NCBI GenBank assembly: GCA_014650015.1
Contig: BMUD01000005.1
Location: 124,001-188,000 of the forward strand
Source of the DNA: Streptomyces griseoloalbus
GTDB taxonomy: Bacteria; Actinomycetota; Actinomycetes; Streptomycetales; Streptomycetaceae
Length of the DNA stretch: 64,000 nucleotides
Direction: 5' to 3'
In this document: positions 35,713 through 45,639 of the stretch, in pieces
How the letters are laid out: every line of letters begins with the position of its first letter
How positions within the stretch are numbered: position 1 is the first letter of the stretch
The notes under the pieces: generated by a model
The model's database searches: none
Seen by the model: only the letters and a program-made list of their open reading frames with translations
What the model was told of the DNA's origin: nothing
Position numbers and translations under genes: made by a program

Positions 35713-37341
35713 ATGCGCGGAGCCATGCACGCCCGATGGGCCGCCTGCGCGGTGGCGGTCGCCCTCGCCGCGACGGCCTGCGGAAGCGGGGACAGCGGCA
35801 GCAGCGACGCGGGTGCCGTGCTGAGCGCCTCCTGGGGCGATCCGCAGAAACCGCTGGAGCCGGCCAACACCAACGAGGTCCAGGGCGGCAAGGTCCTCGA
35901 CATGATCTTCCGGGGCCTGAAGCGCTACGACCCCGAGACCGGCGAGGCCAAGGACATGCTCGCCGAGAAGATCGAGACCTCCGACTCGCAGACCTTCACG
36001 ATCACCATCAAGGACGGCTGGACCTTCAGCGACGGCGAGAAGGTCACCGCCCGGTCGTTCGTCGACGCCTGGAACTACGGCGCGAGCCTGAAGAACCACC
36101 AGCGCAACTCCTACTTCTTCCGCTACATCGAGGGCTATGACAAGGTCCACCCCGAGGACGGCGGCAAGCAGAGCGCCGACACCCTCTCCGGGCTCGAGGT
36201 CGTCGACGACCGGACCTTCACCGTCGAGCTCACGCAGAAGTTCTCGTCGTTCCCGGACACCCTCGGGTACAACGCCTTCGCCCCGCTGCCCCGCGCCTTC
36301 TTCGACGACCACGACGCCTGGGTGAAGAAGCCCATCGGCAACGGCCCCTACCTGGTCGACTCGTACACGCGCGGCTCGCAGATGGACCTGCGCACCTGGG
36401 CCGACTACCCCGGCCCCGACACGGCGCGAAACGGCGGCGTCGACCTCAAGGTCTACACCGACAACAACACCGCCTACACCGACCTGATGGCCGGCAACCT
36501 CGACCTGGTCGACGACGTCCCGGCCGCGCAGCTGAAGAACGTGCGCAACGACCTCGGCGACCGCTACCTCAACTCGCCCGCCGGCATCCTCCAGACCCTC
36601 GCCTTCCCCTACTACGACGACGCATGGAACAAGCCCGGCGCGGAGAAGGTCCGCAAGGGCCTGTCCATGGCGATCGACCGGAAGCAGATCACCGACACGA
36701 TCTTCCACAAGACCCGCACCCCCGCCACCGACTGGACCTCGCCCGTCCTCGGCGAGGACGGCGGCTTCCGGGACGGCCTGTGCGGGGAGTCCTGCGCGTA
36801 CAAGCCCGACAAGGCCAAGAAACTCATCGAGGAGGGCGGCGGCCTGCCCGGCGGCCGGGTGACGATCACCTTCAACGCGGACACCGGCTCCCACCGCGAA
36901 TGGGTCAACGCCGTCTGCAACTCCATCAACAACGCGCTGGACGACGAGCGCGCCTGCACCGCCAACCCCGTCGGCACCTTCGCCGACTTCCGCAACAGGA
37001 TCACCGGCCACAAGATGAGCGGCCCCTTCCGCGCCGGCTGGCAGATGGACTACCCGCTCATCCAGAACTTCCTCCAGCCGCTCTACTACACCAACGCCTC
37101 CTCCAACGACGGAAAGTGGTCCGACAAGGAGTTCGACGGCCTCGTCGACCGCGCCAACCAGGAGACCGACACGGCCAAGGCGGTCGCCCTGTTCCAACAG
37201 GCCCAGGAGGTCGTCCGCGACCACATGGCCGCCATCCCGCTCTGGTACCAGAACGGCAGCGCCGGCTGGTCCGAGCGGCTGTCCGCCGTCAAGCTCAACC
37301 CCTTCAGCGTCCCCGTGTACGAACAGATCAAGGTGAGCTGA
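35713..37341 (+). CDS. oligopeptide-binding lipoprotein of second transporter
   Basis: 542 residues from ATG with GAGGAGG ten nucleotides upstream. Lipobox LAATAC (C23). SBP_bac_5 features: SWGDPQKPLEPANTN near the start, DGWTFSDGEKVTARSFVDAW, KGLSMAIDRKQITDTIF, GWQMDYPLIQNFLQPLY. The last motif is typical of OppA/DppA-type peptide binders. First gene of a second complete five-gene import operon, separate from the bldK-like set by a terminator. Ligand specificity is unknown; Cys residues at ~356-360 and ~410-416 are unusual for this family and might form disulfides. Confidence 0.9.
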   Translation: MRGAMHARWAACAVAVALAATACGSGDSGSSDAGAVLSASWGDPQKPLEPANTNEVQGGKVLDMIFRGLKRYDPETGEAKDMLAEKIETSDSQTFTITIKDGWTFSDGEKVTARSFVDAWNYGASLKNHQRNSYFFRYIEGYDKVHPEDGGKQSADTLSGLEVVDDRTFTVELTQKFSSFPDTLGYNAFAPLPRAFFDDHDAWVKKPIGNGPYLVDSYTRGSQMDLRTWADYPGPDTARNGGVDLKVYTDNNTAYTDLMAGNLDLVDDVPAAQLKNVRNDLGDRYLNSPAGILQTLAFPYYDDAWNKPGAEKVRKGLSMAIDRKQITDTIFHKTRTPATDWTSPVLGEDGGFRDGLCGESCAYKPDKAKKLIEEGGGLPGGRVTITFNADTGSHREWVNAVCNSINNALDDERACTANPVGTFADFRNRITGHKMSGPFRAGWQMDYPLIQNFLQPLYYTNASSNDGKWSDKEFDGLVDRANQETDTAKAVALFQQAQEVVRDHMAAIPLWYQNGSAGWSERLSAVKLNPFSVPVYEQIKVS

Positions 37342-37348
37342 GCCGGCC

Positions 37349-38272
37349 ATGGGACGCTACGTCCTGCGGCGACTGCTCCAGATGATCCCGGTGTTCGTCG
37401 GGGCGACGCTGCTGATCTTCCTGATGGTCAACGTGATGGGCGACCCCATCGCCGGCCTGTGCGGCGAGCGGCGCTGCGACCCGGCGACCGCCGCCCAACT
37501 GCAGAGGGAATTCGGCCTCGACGAGCCGGTCCGGCAGCAGTACCTGACCTACATGGGGAACGTCTTCACCGGCGACTTCGGCACGGCCTTCAACGGCCAG
37601 GAGGTCACCGAGCTGATGTCGACGGCGTTCCCCGTCACCGTCCGGCTCACCCTGATCGCGCTCCTCTTCGAGATCGTCATCGGCGTCACCCTCGGCGTGA
37701 TCACCGGACTGGGCCGGGGACGCCCCGTCGACACCGGCGTCCTGCTGGTCACCCTCGTCGTCATCTCCGTGCCCACCTTCGTCACCGGCCTGCTGCTCCA
37801 ACTGCTGCTCGGCGTGAAGTGGGGCTGGATCCGGCCCTCGGTCTCCTCCGAGGCGCCCTTCGACGAGCTGATCCTGCCCGGCCTGGTGCTGGCCTCCGTC
37901 TCACTCGCCTACGTCACCCGGCTGACCCGCACCTCCATCGCCGAGAACCGCCGCTCCGACTACGTCCGCACCGCCGTCGCCAAGGGCCTGCCACGGCACC
38001 GGGTGGTCGTCCGGCACCTGCTGCGCACCTCCCTCATCCCCGTGGTCACCTTCATCGGGGCCGACATCGGCTTCCTCATGGGCGGCGCGATCGTCACCGA
38101 GCGGATCTTCAACATCCACGGCGTCGGCTACCAGCTCTACCAGGGCATCCTGCGGCAGAACACCCAGACCGTCGTCGGCTTCGTCACCGTGCTCGTGCTG
38201 GTGTTCCTGATCGCCAACCTCGTCGTCGACCTCCTCTACGCCGTACTCGACCCGAGGATCCGCTATGTCTGA
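37349..38272 (+). CDS. peptide ABC transporter permease (OppB/DppB type)
   Basis: 307 residues from ATG, 7 nt after the lipoprotein stop. An N-terminal helix (LQMIPVFVGATLLIFLMVNV), an external loop with CGERRC, and five further helices. The EAA loop is SDYVRTAVAKGLPRHRVVVRH. It forms half of the import channel. The stop overlaps the next start by 8 nt. Confidence 0.92.
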   Translation: MGRYVLRRLLQMIPVFVGATLLIFLMVNVMGDPIAGLCGERRCDPATAAQLQREFGLDEPVRQQYLTYMGNVFTGDFGTAFNGQEVTELMSTAFPVTVRLTLIALLFEIVIGVTLGVITGLGRGRPVDTGVLLVTLVVISVPTFVTGLLLQLLLGVKWGWIRPSVSSEAPFDELILPGLVLASVSLAYVTRLTRTSIAENRRSDYVRTAVAKGLPRHRVVVRHLLRTSLIPVVTFIGADIGFLMGGAIVTERIFNIHGVGYQLYQGILRQNTQTVVGFVTVLVLVFLIANLVVDLLYAVLDPRIRYV

Positions 38273-39245
38273 CCGGCACTACGAACCCGAGCCCGCCCTC
38301 GCCGCAACGGCCGTGGGCGGCACCGTGGACCTGGGCGTCGAGGAGGCCGAGACGCCCAAGAAGCGGCCGGCGGGCCCGGACGGCCCCGCACCGCAGGACA
38401 GACCACGCTCGCTGTGGTCCGACGCCTGGCGCGATCTGCGCCGCAACCCCGTCTTCATCGTCTCCGGTCTGGTCATCCTCTTCCTGGTCCTCATCGCCCT
38501 GTGGCCCTCGGCGATCGCCTCCCGAAGCCCCCTCGACTGCGACCTGTCCAAGGCACAGGAGGGCTCGCAGGCCGGTCATCCCTTCGGCTTCGACGGCCAG
38601 GGCTGCGACGTGTACACCCGCACCGTCCACGGCGCCCGTACGTCCGTGGCGGTCGGTGTCCTCGCCACCCTCGGCGTCGCGGTCCTCGGCAGCGTCCTCG
38701 GCGCCCTCGCCGGGTTCTTCGGCGGCATCTGGGACTCGATCCTGTCCCGGATCACCGACGTCTTCTTCGCCATCCCGGTCGTCCTCGGCGGACTGGTGCT
38801 GCTGTCCGTCATCACCAGCGACACCGTCTGGCCGGTCATCGGGTTCATCGTGCTGCTCGGCTGGCCGCAGCTCTCCCGTATCGCCCGCGGCGCCGTCATC
38901 ACCGCCAAGCAGCACGACTACGTGCAGGCCGCGCGGGCCCTCGGCGCCTCCAACTCCCGGCTGATGCTGCGGCACATCGCGCCCAACGCCGTCGCCCCGG
39001 TGATCGTCGTCGCGACCATCTCGCTCGGTACGTACATCGCCCTGGAGGCCACCCTGTCCTACCTCGGCGTCGGCCTGAAGCCGCCCAGCGTCTCCTGGGG
39101 CATCGACATCTCCGCCGCCTCCCCGTACGTCCGCAACGCCCCGCACGCGCTGCTGTGGCCCTCCGGGGCCCTCGCGATCACCGTCCTGGCGTTCATCATG
39201 CTCGGCGACGCGGTGCGCGACGCCCTCGACCCGAAGCTGAGGTGA
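38265..39245 (+). CDS. peptide ABC transporter permease (OppC/DppC type)
   Basis: 326 residues. A ~55-residue hydrophilic N-tail, a first helix (FIVSGLVILFLVLIALW), an external loop with C-x~20-C (DCDLSK…GCDVYT), then five helices. EAA motif: HDYVQAARALGASNSRLMLRH. Pairs with the preceding permease, whose gene it overlaps by 8 nt. Six nucleotides separate it from the ATPase gene. Confidence 0.92.
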   Translation: MSDRHYEPEPALAATAVGGTVDLGVEEAETPKKRPAGPDGPAPQDRPRSLWSDAWRDLRRNPVFIVSGLVILFLVLIALWPSAIASRSPLDCDLSKAQEGSQAGHPFGFDGQGCDVYTRTVHGARTSVAVGVLATLGVAVLGSVLGALAGFFGGIWDSILSRITDVFFAIPVVLGGLVLLSVITSDTVWPVIGFIVLLGWPQLSRIARGAVITAKQHDYVQAARALGASNSRLMLRHIAPNAVAPVIVVATISLGTYIALEATLSYLGVGLKPPSVSWGIDISAASPYVRNAPHALLWPSGALAITVLAFIMLGDAVRDALDPKLR

Positions 39246-39251
39246 GCCGCC

Positions 39252-40226
39252 GTGCTGCTCGAAGTTCGCGATCTGCACGTGGAGTTCCGCACCCGGGACG
39301 GGGTCGCCCGGGCCGTCAACGGCGTCAGCTACGGCGTGGACGAGGGCGAGACGCTGGCCGTGCTCGGCGAGTCCGGCTCCGGAAAGTCGGTGACCGCACA
39401 GGCGATCATGGGCATCCTCGACGTGCCGCCCGGCCGGATCACCGGCGGCGAGGTCGTCTTCCAGGGGCGGGACCTGCTGAAGCTGAAGGAGGACGAGCGC
39501 CGCAAGGTCCGCGGCGCCGAGATGTCGATGATCTTCCAGGACGCGCTGTCGTCCCTGAACCCCGTGCTCTCCGTCGGCGACCAGCTCGGCGAGATGTTCA
39601 CCGTGCACCGGGGCATGTCGCGCAAGGACGCGCGGGCGAAGGCCGTCGAGCTGATGGACCGGGTGCGCATCCCCGCCGCCCGGGAACGGGTGAAGCAGTA
39701 CCCGCACCAGTTCTCCGGCGGGATGCGCCAGCGCGTCATGATCGCGATGGCGCTGGCCCTGGAACCGGCCCTGATCATCGCCGACGAACCCACCACCGCC
39801 CTCGACGTCACCGTCCAGGCCCAGGTCATGGAACTGCTCGCGGAGCTCCGGCGCGAGTACCGCATGGGCCTGATCCTCATCACCCACGACCTGGGCGTCG
39901 TCGCCGACGTCGCCGACCGCATCGCCGTGATGTACGCGGGCCGCATCGTCGAGTCGGCCCCCGTGCACGACATCTACAAGGCCCCCGCCCACCCCTACAC
40001 CCGCGGCCTGCTGGACTCCGTCCCGCGCCTCGACCTCAAGGGGCGGGAGCTCTACGCCATCAAGGGTCTGCCGCCCAATCTCACGCACATCCCGCCGGGC
40101 TGCGCCTTCCACCCGCGCTGCCCGCTCGCCCGGGACGTCTGCCGCACCGACGAGCCCCCGCTGCACGAGGTCGCGGACACGCGGGGGAGCGCCTGCCACT
40201 TCTGGAGGGAATGCCTGAATGGCTGA
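39252..40226 (+). CDS. peptide ABC transporter ATPase (OppD/DppD type)
   Basis: 324 residues from GTG. Walker A GESGSGKS (~39), signature FSGGMRQR (~155), Walker [14 protein letters not shown]-loop and [11 protein letters not shown] switch region follow. C-terminal Cys motif [17 protein letters not shown]. It hydrolyses ATP for peptide import with the next gene product. The stop overlaps the following start by 8 nt, implying coupled translation. Confidence 0.93.
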   Translation: MLLEVRDLHVEFRTRDGVARAVNGVSYGVDEGETLAVLGESGSGKSVTAQAIMGILDVPPGRITGGEVVFQGRDLLKLKEDERRKVRGAEMSMIFQDALSSLNPVLSVGDQLGEMFTVHRGMSRKDARAKAVELMDRVRIPAARERVKQYPHQFSGGMRQRVMIAMALALEPALIIADEPTTALDVTVQAQVMELLAELRREYRMGLILITHDLGVVADVADRIAVMYAGRIVESAPVHDIYKAPAHPYTRGLLDSVPRLDLKGRELYAIKGLPPNLTHIPPGCAFHPRCPLARDVCRTDEPPLHEVADTRGSACHFWRECLNG

Positions 40227-41292
40227 GCCGATCATCGAGGTCAGCGACCTGGTCAAGCACTACCCGCTCACGCGGGGCGTCCTGTTCCGCAAGCAGGTCG
40301 GCGCCGTGCGCGCGGTCGACGGGGTGGACTTCCACCTCGGCCGGGGTGAGACGCTGGGCATCGTCGGCGAGTCCGGCTGCGGCAAGTCGACGGTCGCGAA
40401 GATGCTGGTCAACCTGGAACGGCCGACGGCCGGTTCGATCCGCTACAAGGGCGAGGACATCACCCGGCTGTCGGGCCGGGCGCTCAAGGCCGTCCGCCGC
40501 AACATCCAGATGGTGTTCCAGGACCCGTACACCTCCCTCAACCCCCGGATGACGGTGGGCGACATCATCGGGGAGCCGTACGACATCCATCCCGAGGTGG
40601 CTCCCAAGGGCGACCGGCGCCGCAGGGTCCAGGACCTGCTGGACGTCGTCGGTCTCGACCCGGAGTACATCAACCGCTATCCGCACCAGTTCTCCGGCGG
40701 CCAGCGCCAGCGCATCGGCATCGCCCGAGGGCTTGCCCTGCGCCCCGAGGTGATCGTCGCCGACGAACCGGTCTCGGCGCTGGACGTCTCGGTCCAGGCC
40801 CAGGTCATCAACCTGATGGACCGGCTGCAGCGCGAGTTCGAGCTCTCCTGCGTCTTCATCGCGCACGACCTGTCGATCGTGCGGCACATCTCGGACCGGG
40901 TCGGGGTGATGTACCTCGGCCGGATCGTCGAGACCGGCACGGACACCGAGATCTACGAGCACCCCACGCACCCCTACACCCAGGCGCTGCTGTCCGCCGT
41001 CCCCGTACCGGACCCGGAGGCCCGGGAACACCGCGAACGGATCATCCTCAGCGGCGACGTGCCCTCCCCGACGAACATCCCCTCCGGCTGCCGCTTCCGT
41101 ACCCGCTGCTGGAAGGCGCGGGAGCGCTGCGCGCGGGAGGTGCCCGCCCTCGCGGTGCCCGCCTGGTTCCGCACGGGCGGCGGCCCGGCGGCGCACGACT
41201 CGGCCTGTCACTTCGCGGCGGACGGGTCCATCGGGCGCTCCGCGCCGGGGCAGGTGGTCCCGCTGGAGGGACACGGCGGCGGGCCGGGGTGA
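40219..41292 (+). CDS. peptide ABC transporter ATPase (OppF/DppF type)
   Basis: 357 residues. Walker [10 protein letters not shown] (~51), signature FSGGQRQR (~158), Walker [13 protein letters not shown] and the OppF-type C-terminal Cys motif [17 protein letters not shown]. It heterodimerises with the OppD-like subunit. The C-terminal tail (after ~310) is longer than in the bldKE-like protein and Gly-rich. The gene's stop lies within the terminator hairpin. Confidence 0.93.
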   Translation: MAEPIIEVSDLVKHYPLTRGVLFRKQVGAVRAVDGVDFHLGRGETLGIVGESGCGKSTVAKMLVNLERPTAGSIRYKGEDITRLSGRALKAVRRNIQMVFQDPYTSLNPRMTVGDIIGEPYDIHPEVAPKGDRRRRVQDLLDVVGLDPEYINRYPHQFSGGQRQRIGIARGLALRPEVIVADEPVSALDVSVQAQVINLMDRLQREFELSCVFIAHDLSIVRHISDRVGVMYLGRIVETGTDTEIYEHPTHPYTQALLSAVPVPDPEAREHRERIILSGDVPSPTNIPSGCRFRTRCWKARERCAREVPALAVPAWFRTGGGPAAHDSACHFAADGSIGRSAPGQVVPLEGHGGGPG

Positions 41293-41310
41293 CATGGCGC
41301 ACCCCGGCCC
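41281..41310. terminator. terminator overlapping the end of the second peptide operon
   Basis: GGGCCGGGGTG (41281-41291) and CACCCCGGCCC (41300-41310) form a perfect 11-bp stem with an 8-nt loop. The stop codon is part of it. It faces the convergent S9 peptidase gene. Confidence 0.75.
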
Positions 41311-41393
41311 GCTCAACGGCACCCGCACGGCCGTACGCTGTTCAGCGTCGCGTGTCCGTATATCGGAACCACTTCCGTGAAGTTGCCTGTGTG

Positions 41394-43532
41394 TTAACGC
41401 GGTTCATCCCCCTGTGCCGGGGCGAGCGCGCGCCTGAGGAAGTCGAGCTGGAGCCGGAGCAGGTTCTCGGCGACCGTCTCCTGCGGGGTCATGTGGGTGA
41501 CGCCGGACAGCGGCAGCACCTCGTGGGGGCGGCCGGCCGCCAGCAGCGCCGAGGACAGCCGCAGCGAGTGGGCGACCACCACGTTGTCGTCCGCCAGCCC
41601 GTGGATGATCATCATGGGCCGGTGCGGTTCGGCGGCGTCCACCAGGCCCGCGTCGTCGATCACCGAGTTGCGCCGGTAGACCTCCGGCTGCTCGCCCGGG
41701 TGGCCGAGGTAGCGCTCCTGGTAGTGGGTGTCGTACAGGCGCAGGTCGGTGACCGGGGCGCCCACCACCGCCGCGTGGAAGACGTCGGGGCGGCGCAGCG
41801 CCGCGAGGGCGGCCAGGTAGCCGCCGAAGGACCAGCCCCGGATGGCGACCCGGCTCAGGTCGAGCGGGAAGTCGGCGGCGAGCGCCCGGAGCGCGTCGAC
41901 CTGGTCCTGGACGACGGTCGCGGCCACGTCGTCCTTGATGGACTTCTCCCAGGCGGGCGAGCGGCCCGGCGTCCCGCGCCCGTCCGCGACGATCACGGCG
42001 AATCCCTGGTCGGCGAACCACTGCGAGGTCAGATGCGGATGGTGGGCGGCGACCACCCGCTGCCCGTGCGGGCCACCGTAAGGGTCCATGAGTACCGGCA
42101 GGGGGGTGTCACCGGCGTAGTCCCGAGGCATAAGCACGGCGCACGGGATGCGGCGTGCGCCCCCCTGAGTCAGGGTCACGCGGGGGGACATACCGGGGTC
42201 TTCGGCGTACGAGGGGACAGTCGCCGTCGGTTTCCCGTCACGCAGGACCCGCGCCCGCGAACCCGGCGCATCCGGTGTCGCGGAGACGAGCACGGTCACG
42301 CCCCCGGCGCGTACCGCCGAGTGCACCCCGGGCTCCTCGGAGACGCGCTCCACGCCCAGCTCGTTCACCCGGTACACGTGCACCTCGCCGGTCTCCGGGT
42401 CGGCCGCCTCCTCGCCCGCCGACGCCGAGACCAGCACATCGTCGTCGGAGACGTCGAGTACCGCCCTCAGGTGCAACTGGGGGCCGGTCAGTGGGCGTTC
42501 ACCCACGGCGAGGCGGCGCGCTCCCCCCTCGTCCGCGATCCGGACCAGCTGCCCGGAGGGGCTCCAGCACGGCACTCCGGGGAAAAGTTCCAGCCAACTT
42601 GGATCTTCGTCGGCGTGCACCATCCGGGTCGTCCCGGAGTCGGGCTCCACGGCCAGGATCAGCTGACTGCGCTGGTCGCGCGCCTGTACGAGCAGCAGCG
42701 GCGCACCCGCCGCTGACCAGTGCACACGTGCCAGATAGGGATAACGGGCCCGGTCCCAGGAGACCTCCGTGCGCGCCCCGTCGAGCCCGATCACGAACAG
42801 CCGTACGTCCGCGTTCGCGGTCCCCGCCGCCGGGTAGCGGACGTGGCTCGGCTCACGGTCCGGGTGGGCGGGATCGGAGATCCACCACCGCTCCACCGGC
42901 GTGTCGTCCGCCCGCGCCACCAGCAGCCGGTCCGACTCCGGGGCCCACCAGAAGCCCCGCGAGCGCCCCATCTCCTCGGCCGCGACGAACTCGGCCAGAC
43001 CGTAGGTGACGCCCTCCCCCTCCGGGGCGGCGAGCGCGCGGTCGTCCGCCCCTTCCGCTCCGACCACCCGCAGCGCACCGCGGGCGACGTAGGCGACGTG
43101 CCGCCCGTCGGGCGACGGCCGGGGGTCGATCACCTGGCCCGGGGTGGGCACTTCACGCGCCGTCCCGGCCCGCAGCTCGGCCGCGAAAAGCCGTCCTGAC
43201 AAGGCGAAAGAGGCCAACTCGACGGCCGTGTCGGTGGCATAGCCGACGATGCCGGCACCGCCCTCCCGGCTCCGCTCGCGCCGCGCGCGCTCCGCCGCGG
43301 AGAGCTGCTCGGAGGCGCCGCCCAGGAGGGCGCGCGGGTCGGCGGCCACGCGCTCCCGGCCCCCTTCCGTGTCGAGGACCCAGAGCGAATTCGCCCGGTC
43401 CGTACCGGAAGCGGAGCGCAGGAACACGACACGCGAGCCGTCGGGCGCCACGGTGAACGAACGCGGCGCGCCGAGCGTGAAGCGCTGGGTGCGGGCGTGC
43501 CGTCGGGGGAAGGAGTCAGCCTCGGTCGTCAT
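41394..43532 (-). CDS. S9 family serine peptidase (dipeptidyl-peptidase IV-like)
   Basis: 712 residues from ATG 43532; the frame is open further upstream but that part has no ribosome site. The N-terminal ~430 residues form a beta-propeller-like gate (SPDGRHVAYVARG, FWWAPESDRLLVAR). The C-terminal hydrolase has the Ser in GWSFGGYL (S568), with Asp in HGLADDNVVVAHS and His in GVTHMTPQ completing the triad. No signal peptide, so it is cytosolic. Enzymes of this group cut short, often Pro-containing peptides. Its position next to two peptide importers suggests digestion of imported oligopeptides, an inference from context. Confidence 0.92.
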   Translation of the reverse strand: MTTEADSFPRRHARTQRFTLGAPRSFTVAPDGSRVVFLRSASGTDRANSLWVLDTEGGRERVAADPRALLGGASEQLSAAERARRERSREGGAGIVGYATDTAVELASFALSGRLFAAELRAGTAREVPTPGQVIDPRPSPDGRHVAYVARGALRVVGAEGADDRALAAPEGEGVTYGLAEFVAAEEMGRSRGFWWAPESDRLLVARADDTPVERWWISDPAHPDREPSHVRYPAAGTANADVRLFVIGLDGARTEVSWDRARYPYLARVHWSAAGAPLLLVQARDQRSQLILAVEPDSGTTRMVHADEDPSWLELFPGVPCWSPSGQLVRIADEGGARRLAVGERPLTGPQLHLRAVLDVSDDDVLVSASAGEEAADPETGEVHVYRVNELGVERVSEEPGVHSAVRAGGVTVLVSATPDAPGSRARVLRDGKPTATVPSYAEDPGMSPRVTLTQGGARRIPCAVLMPRDYAGDTPLPVLMDPYGGPHGQRVVAAHHPHLTSQWFADQGFAVIVADGRGTPGRSPAWEKSIKDDVAATVVQDQVDALRALAADFPLDLSRVAIRGWSFGGYLAALAALRRPDVFHAAVVGAPVTDLRLYDTHYQERYLGHPGEQPEVYRRNSVIDDAGLVDAAEPHRPMMIIHGLADDNVVVAHSLRLSSALLAAGRPHEVLPLSGVTHMTPQETVAENLLRLQLDFLRRALAPAQGDEPR

Positions 43533-43709
43533 ACCCTGACCATATTGGCCATGCGCCCCCTTGTGCGGCCGTGCGCCGATCGATGCGCAGGTACGGATAG
43601 TTATGATCGTTAGCGCATAGTGGGTATGAACCTGCTGGCTGCTGTGTGGATTTATCTGCCCCCATATTCCTACCCCCCCGCGCTTTGGGATCCTTGGAGG
43701 TGAACCGCC

Positions 43710-43904
43710 GTGGCACTCTCGATATCGGCGGTGGTGCTGCTGGCGATCATCGTCTTCTTGCTGATCAAGAAGTCGGGCCTGAAGGCAGGGCACGCCATCG
43801 TGTGCATGCTGCTCGGCTTCTACCTCGCCTCGTCGACGATCGCCCCCACCATCAGCGAGCTGACGACCAACATCGCGGGGATGATTGGCAGTATCAACTT
43901 CTGA
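43710..43904 (+). CDS. 64-residue membrane protein
   Basis: 64 residues from GTG with TTGGAGG upstream. It is almost entirely hydrophobic in two segments (ISAVVLLAIIVFLLI and IVCMLLGFYLASS) joined by KKSGLKAGHA, ending in a polar helix (TISELTTNIAGMIG). Proteins of this size and pattern recur in Streptomyces chromosomes and conjugative plasmids, where their function is unclear. The upstream 177 nt contain an AT-rich stretch, likely its promoter. It may be expressed alone. Confidence 0.8.
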   Translation: MALSISAVVLLAIIVFLLIKKSGLKAGHAIVCMLLGFYLASSTIAPTISELTTNIAGMIGSINF

Positions 43905-44251
43905 GCGCGGCGTCGTAGCCGTGAGACGGTCGGGCCGGTCTGTCGGCCGGCCCCGGTCGGCCGGGCCGGTGTCGGACGGGACCCCGCTCCCGAGTGACCG
44001 TTGGGCCGCCCGCTTCTTTGCCGGTGTCGTGCTTGCGCGCACCGAGTGAAGGGCGCTGCGTTCCGCTGCGCTGCGTTCCGCGTCGCCTGCGGCGATGGCC
44101 CTGGCGGGCCACCCTTGACTCGGCGCGCTCCAGCACGGGTGGGAAACGAGCGGGCGGCCGGGGGAGGAACGGGTGGCTCAGGCATGTCTGCGGTGCGAGG
44201 CCGGCTGCGTGGCGGGCCGGAGTTCGCGGCACGCGCTCGCCGGGCGGCGGC

Positions 44252-44414
44252 ACGCCGGGTCGGCTCGGCGGCTGCCCGTCAGGGGGTGCTGCGGCTGTTC
44301 GCGGTCCCTGTGGGGGCTCACGCCGGGTTGGTTGGGGGCGGCTGCCCTTGAGGGTGCGCCGGGGCCGCGTTCGGGCCTCGTCGGGGAAGACGCCGGGGCG
44401 GCTGGGCGGCTGCC
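44252..44414. repeat. three ~25-bp repeats at ~69-bp spacing
   Basis: The motif ACGCCGGG(T/G)(C/T)GG(C/T)T-GG-CGGCTGCC occurs at 44252-44276, 44320-44346 and 44390-44414. Starts are 68 and 70 bp apart. The intervening sequence is not conserved. It is non-coding as far as can be judged. Confidence 0.7.
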
Positions 44415-44442
44415 ACCGCGAGGCTCCCGGACCCCCTTCGAG

Positions 44443-44477
44443 AACCGTGAACACTCAGGGGCGAAGTGTTCACGGTT
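44443..44477. promoter_or_regulatory. perfect 13-bp inverted repeat
   Basis: AACCGTGAACACT (44443-44455) and AGTGTTCACGGTT (44465-44477) are exact reverse complements separated by 9 nt. The arms are less GC-rich than the surroundings. It is ~300 nt before mshB with no gene ending nearby, so an operator or the stem of a small RNA is more likely than a simple terminator. Confidence 0.6.
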
Positions 44478-44775
44478 TCCGCGACCACCCGCCGGATCAA
44501 GCGGTCACTTGCGAACGCCTGATACGAAGCCCGCCCACGCGGCCGGCATGCTGCTGTCGTGCACCGCGCGCGGTGCCCGCCTCGCCCGCCGTGAACACGA
44601 CCGCTGGGGAGTCGGCGAGGGACGCTTCCCGCGCGAGACCGTCCGGGCGGAGATCCGCCGCACGCCGCCGGGCCCCGGCCCCACCTCCGTTCCGGGCGTG
44701 TGCGGCAGCCCTGCCGTCCGTGCGGCCCCGGGGTGACGGGACGAATGCGGGGCCGGGGCCTCATAAGGTGGCCCC

Positions 44776-45639
44776 ATGACGGAACTGCCCGACCGGCGTC
44801 TGCTGCTGGTGCACGCCCACCCGGACGACGAGTCGATCAACAACGGCGCGACCATGGCCCGCTACGCCGCCGAGGGCGCCCATGTGGCGCTGGTCACCTG
44901 CACCCTCGGTGAGCGCGGCGAGGTCATTCCGCCCGAGCTGAGGCACCTGAGCGGGGCCGCCCTCGGCGGGCACCGTCTCGGTGAGCTGAGGGACGCGATG
45001 CGCGCGCTCGGGGTCGCCGACGTCCGGCTGCTCGGTGGTGCCGGGCGCTACTGCGACTCCGGGATGATGGGGCTGTCCGACAACGACGACCCCGGCTGCT
45101 TCTGGCAGGCCGACGTCGACCAGGCCGCCGGGCTGCTCGCCGAGGTGATCGAGGAGGTGCGGCCGCAGGTTCTCGTCACCTACGACGACCACGGTGGTTA
45201 CGGTCACCCCGACCACATCCAGGCCCACCGCGTCGCCATGCGCGCCGTGGAACTCGCCGCCGACTCCGGCTGGGACATCCCCAAGATCTACTGGAACCGG
45301 GTGCCCCGCTCCGTGGCCGAGGAGTCCTTCGCGCGCCTCCACCAAGACCTGCCCGGCCTGCCCTTCGACAAGGCGGCCGACGTCGACGACGTACCCGGCG
45401 TGGTCCCCGACGAGCAGGTCACCACGGCGATCGACGGCACCGCGCACGCCGCCGCCAAGGCCGCCGCGATGCGCGCCCACGCCACCCAGATCACCGTGGC
45501 CGAGCCCTACTTCGTGCTCTCCAACCTGCTTGCCCAGCCCCTCTTCACCACTGAGTACTACGAGTTGGTACGCGGTGAACGTCCTGAAACGCGGGAGAAC
45601 GACCTGTTCGCCGGAGTCGCCGTGGGGGAGGCGTCGTGA
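44776..45639 (+). CDS. mshB: GlcNAc-Ins deacetylase of mycothiol biosynthesis
   Basis: 287 residues from ATG. Zinc site: HAHPDDES (H15, D18) near the N-terminus and GHPDH (H147), matching M. tuberculosis MshB, which removes the acetyl group from GlcNAc-inositol. [13 protein letters not shown] and the C-terminal [10 protein letters not shown] are as in the family. Mycothiol is the main low-molecular-weight thiol of actinomycetes. The stop overlaps the following DUF6113 gene by 4 nt. The related deacetylase Mca is the only close alternative, but the gene context favours MshB. Confidence 0.93.
   Translation: MTELPDRRLLLVHAHPDDESINNGATMARYAAEGAHVALVTCTLGERGEVIPPELRHLSGAALGGHRLGELRDAMRALGVADVRLLGGAGRYCDSGMMGLSDNDDPGCFWQADVDQAAGLLAEVIEEVRPQVLVTYDDHGGYGHPDHIQAHRVAMRAVELAADSGWDIPKIYWNRVPRSVAEESFARLHQDLPGLPFDKAADVDDVPGVVPDEQVTTAIDGTAHAAAKAAAMRAHATQITVAEPYFVLSNLLAQPLFTTEYYELVRGERPETRENDLFAGVAVGEAS

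Larger units (their letters stand above)
43905..44775. other. 871-nt region without a supported gene
   Basis: Open frames exist on both strands but have no ribosome site, no recognisable domain and low-complexity products. The region holds a small hairpin just after the membrane-protein gene (GGGCCGG/CCGGCCC, 43932-43953), three copies of a ~25-bp motif 69 bp apart, and a perfect 13-bp inverted repeat (44443-44477). A degraded gene or a structured non-coding RNA would both fit. Confidence 0.5.

Noticed and set aside
33316-37350. A 1344-codon open frame on the minus strand
   Set aside because: Antisense to two ATPase genes and a lipoprotein gene with full motifs; product is low-complexity with no ribosome site.
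43894-44454. 186-codon minus-strand frame in the 871-bp gap
   Set aside because: Low-complexity Pro/Arg-rich product that only reflects the 69-bp repeats; no ribosome site.
44541-44736. Plus-strand frame beginning with an ATG near 44549
   Set aside because: No ribosome site and no conserved motif; Pro/Arg-rich tail typical of chance frames.
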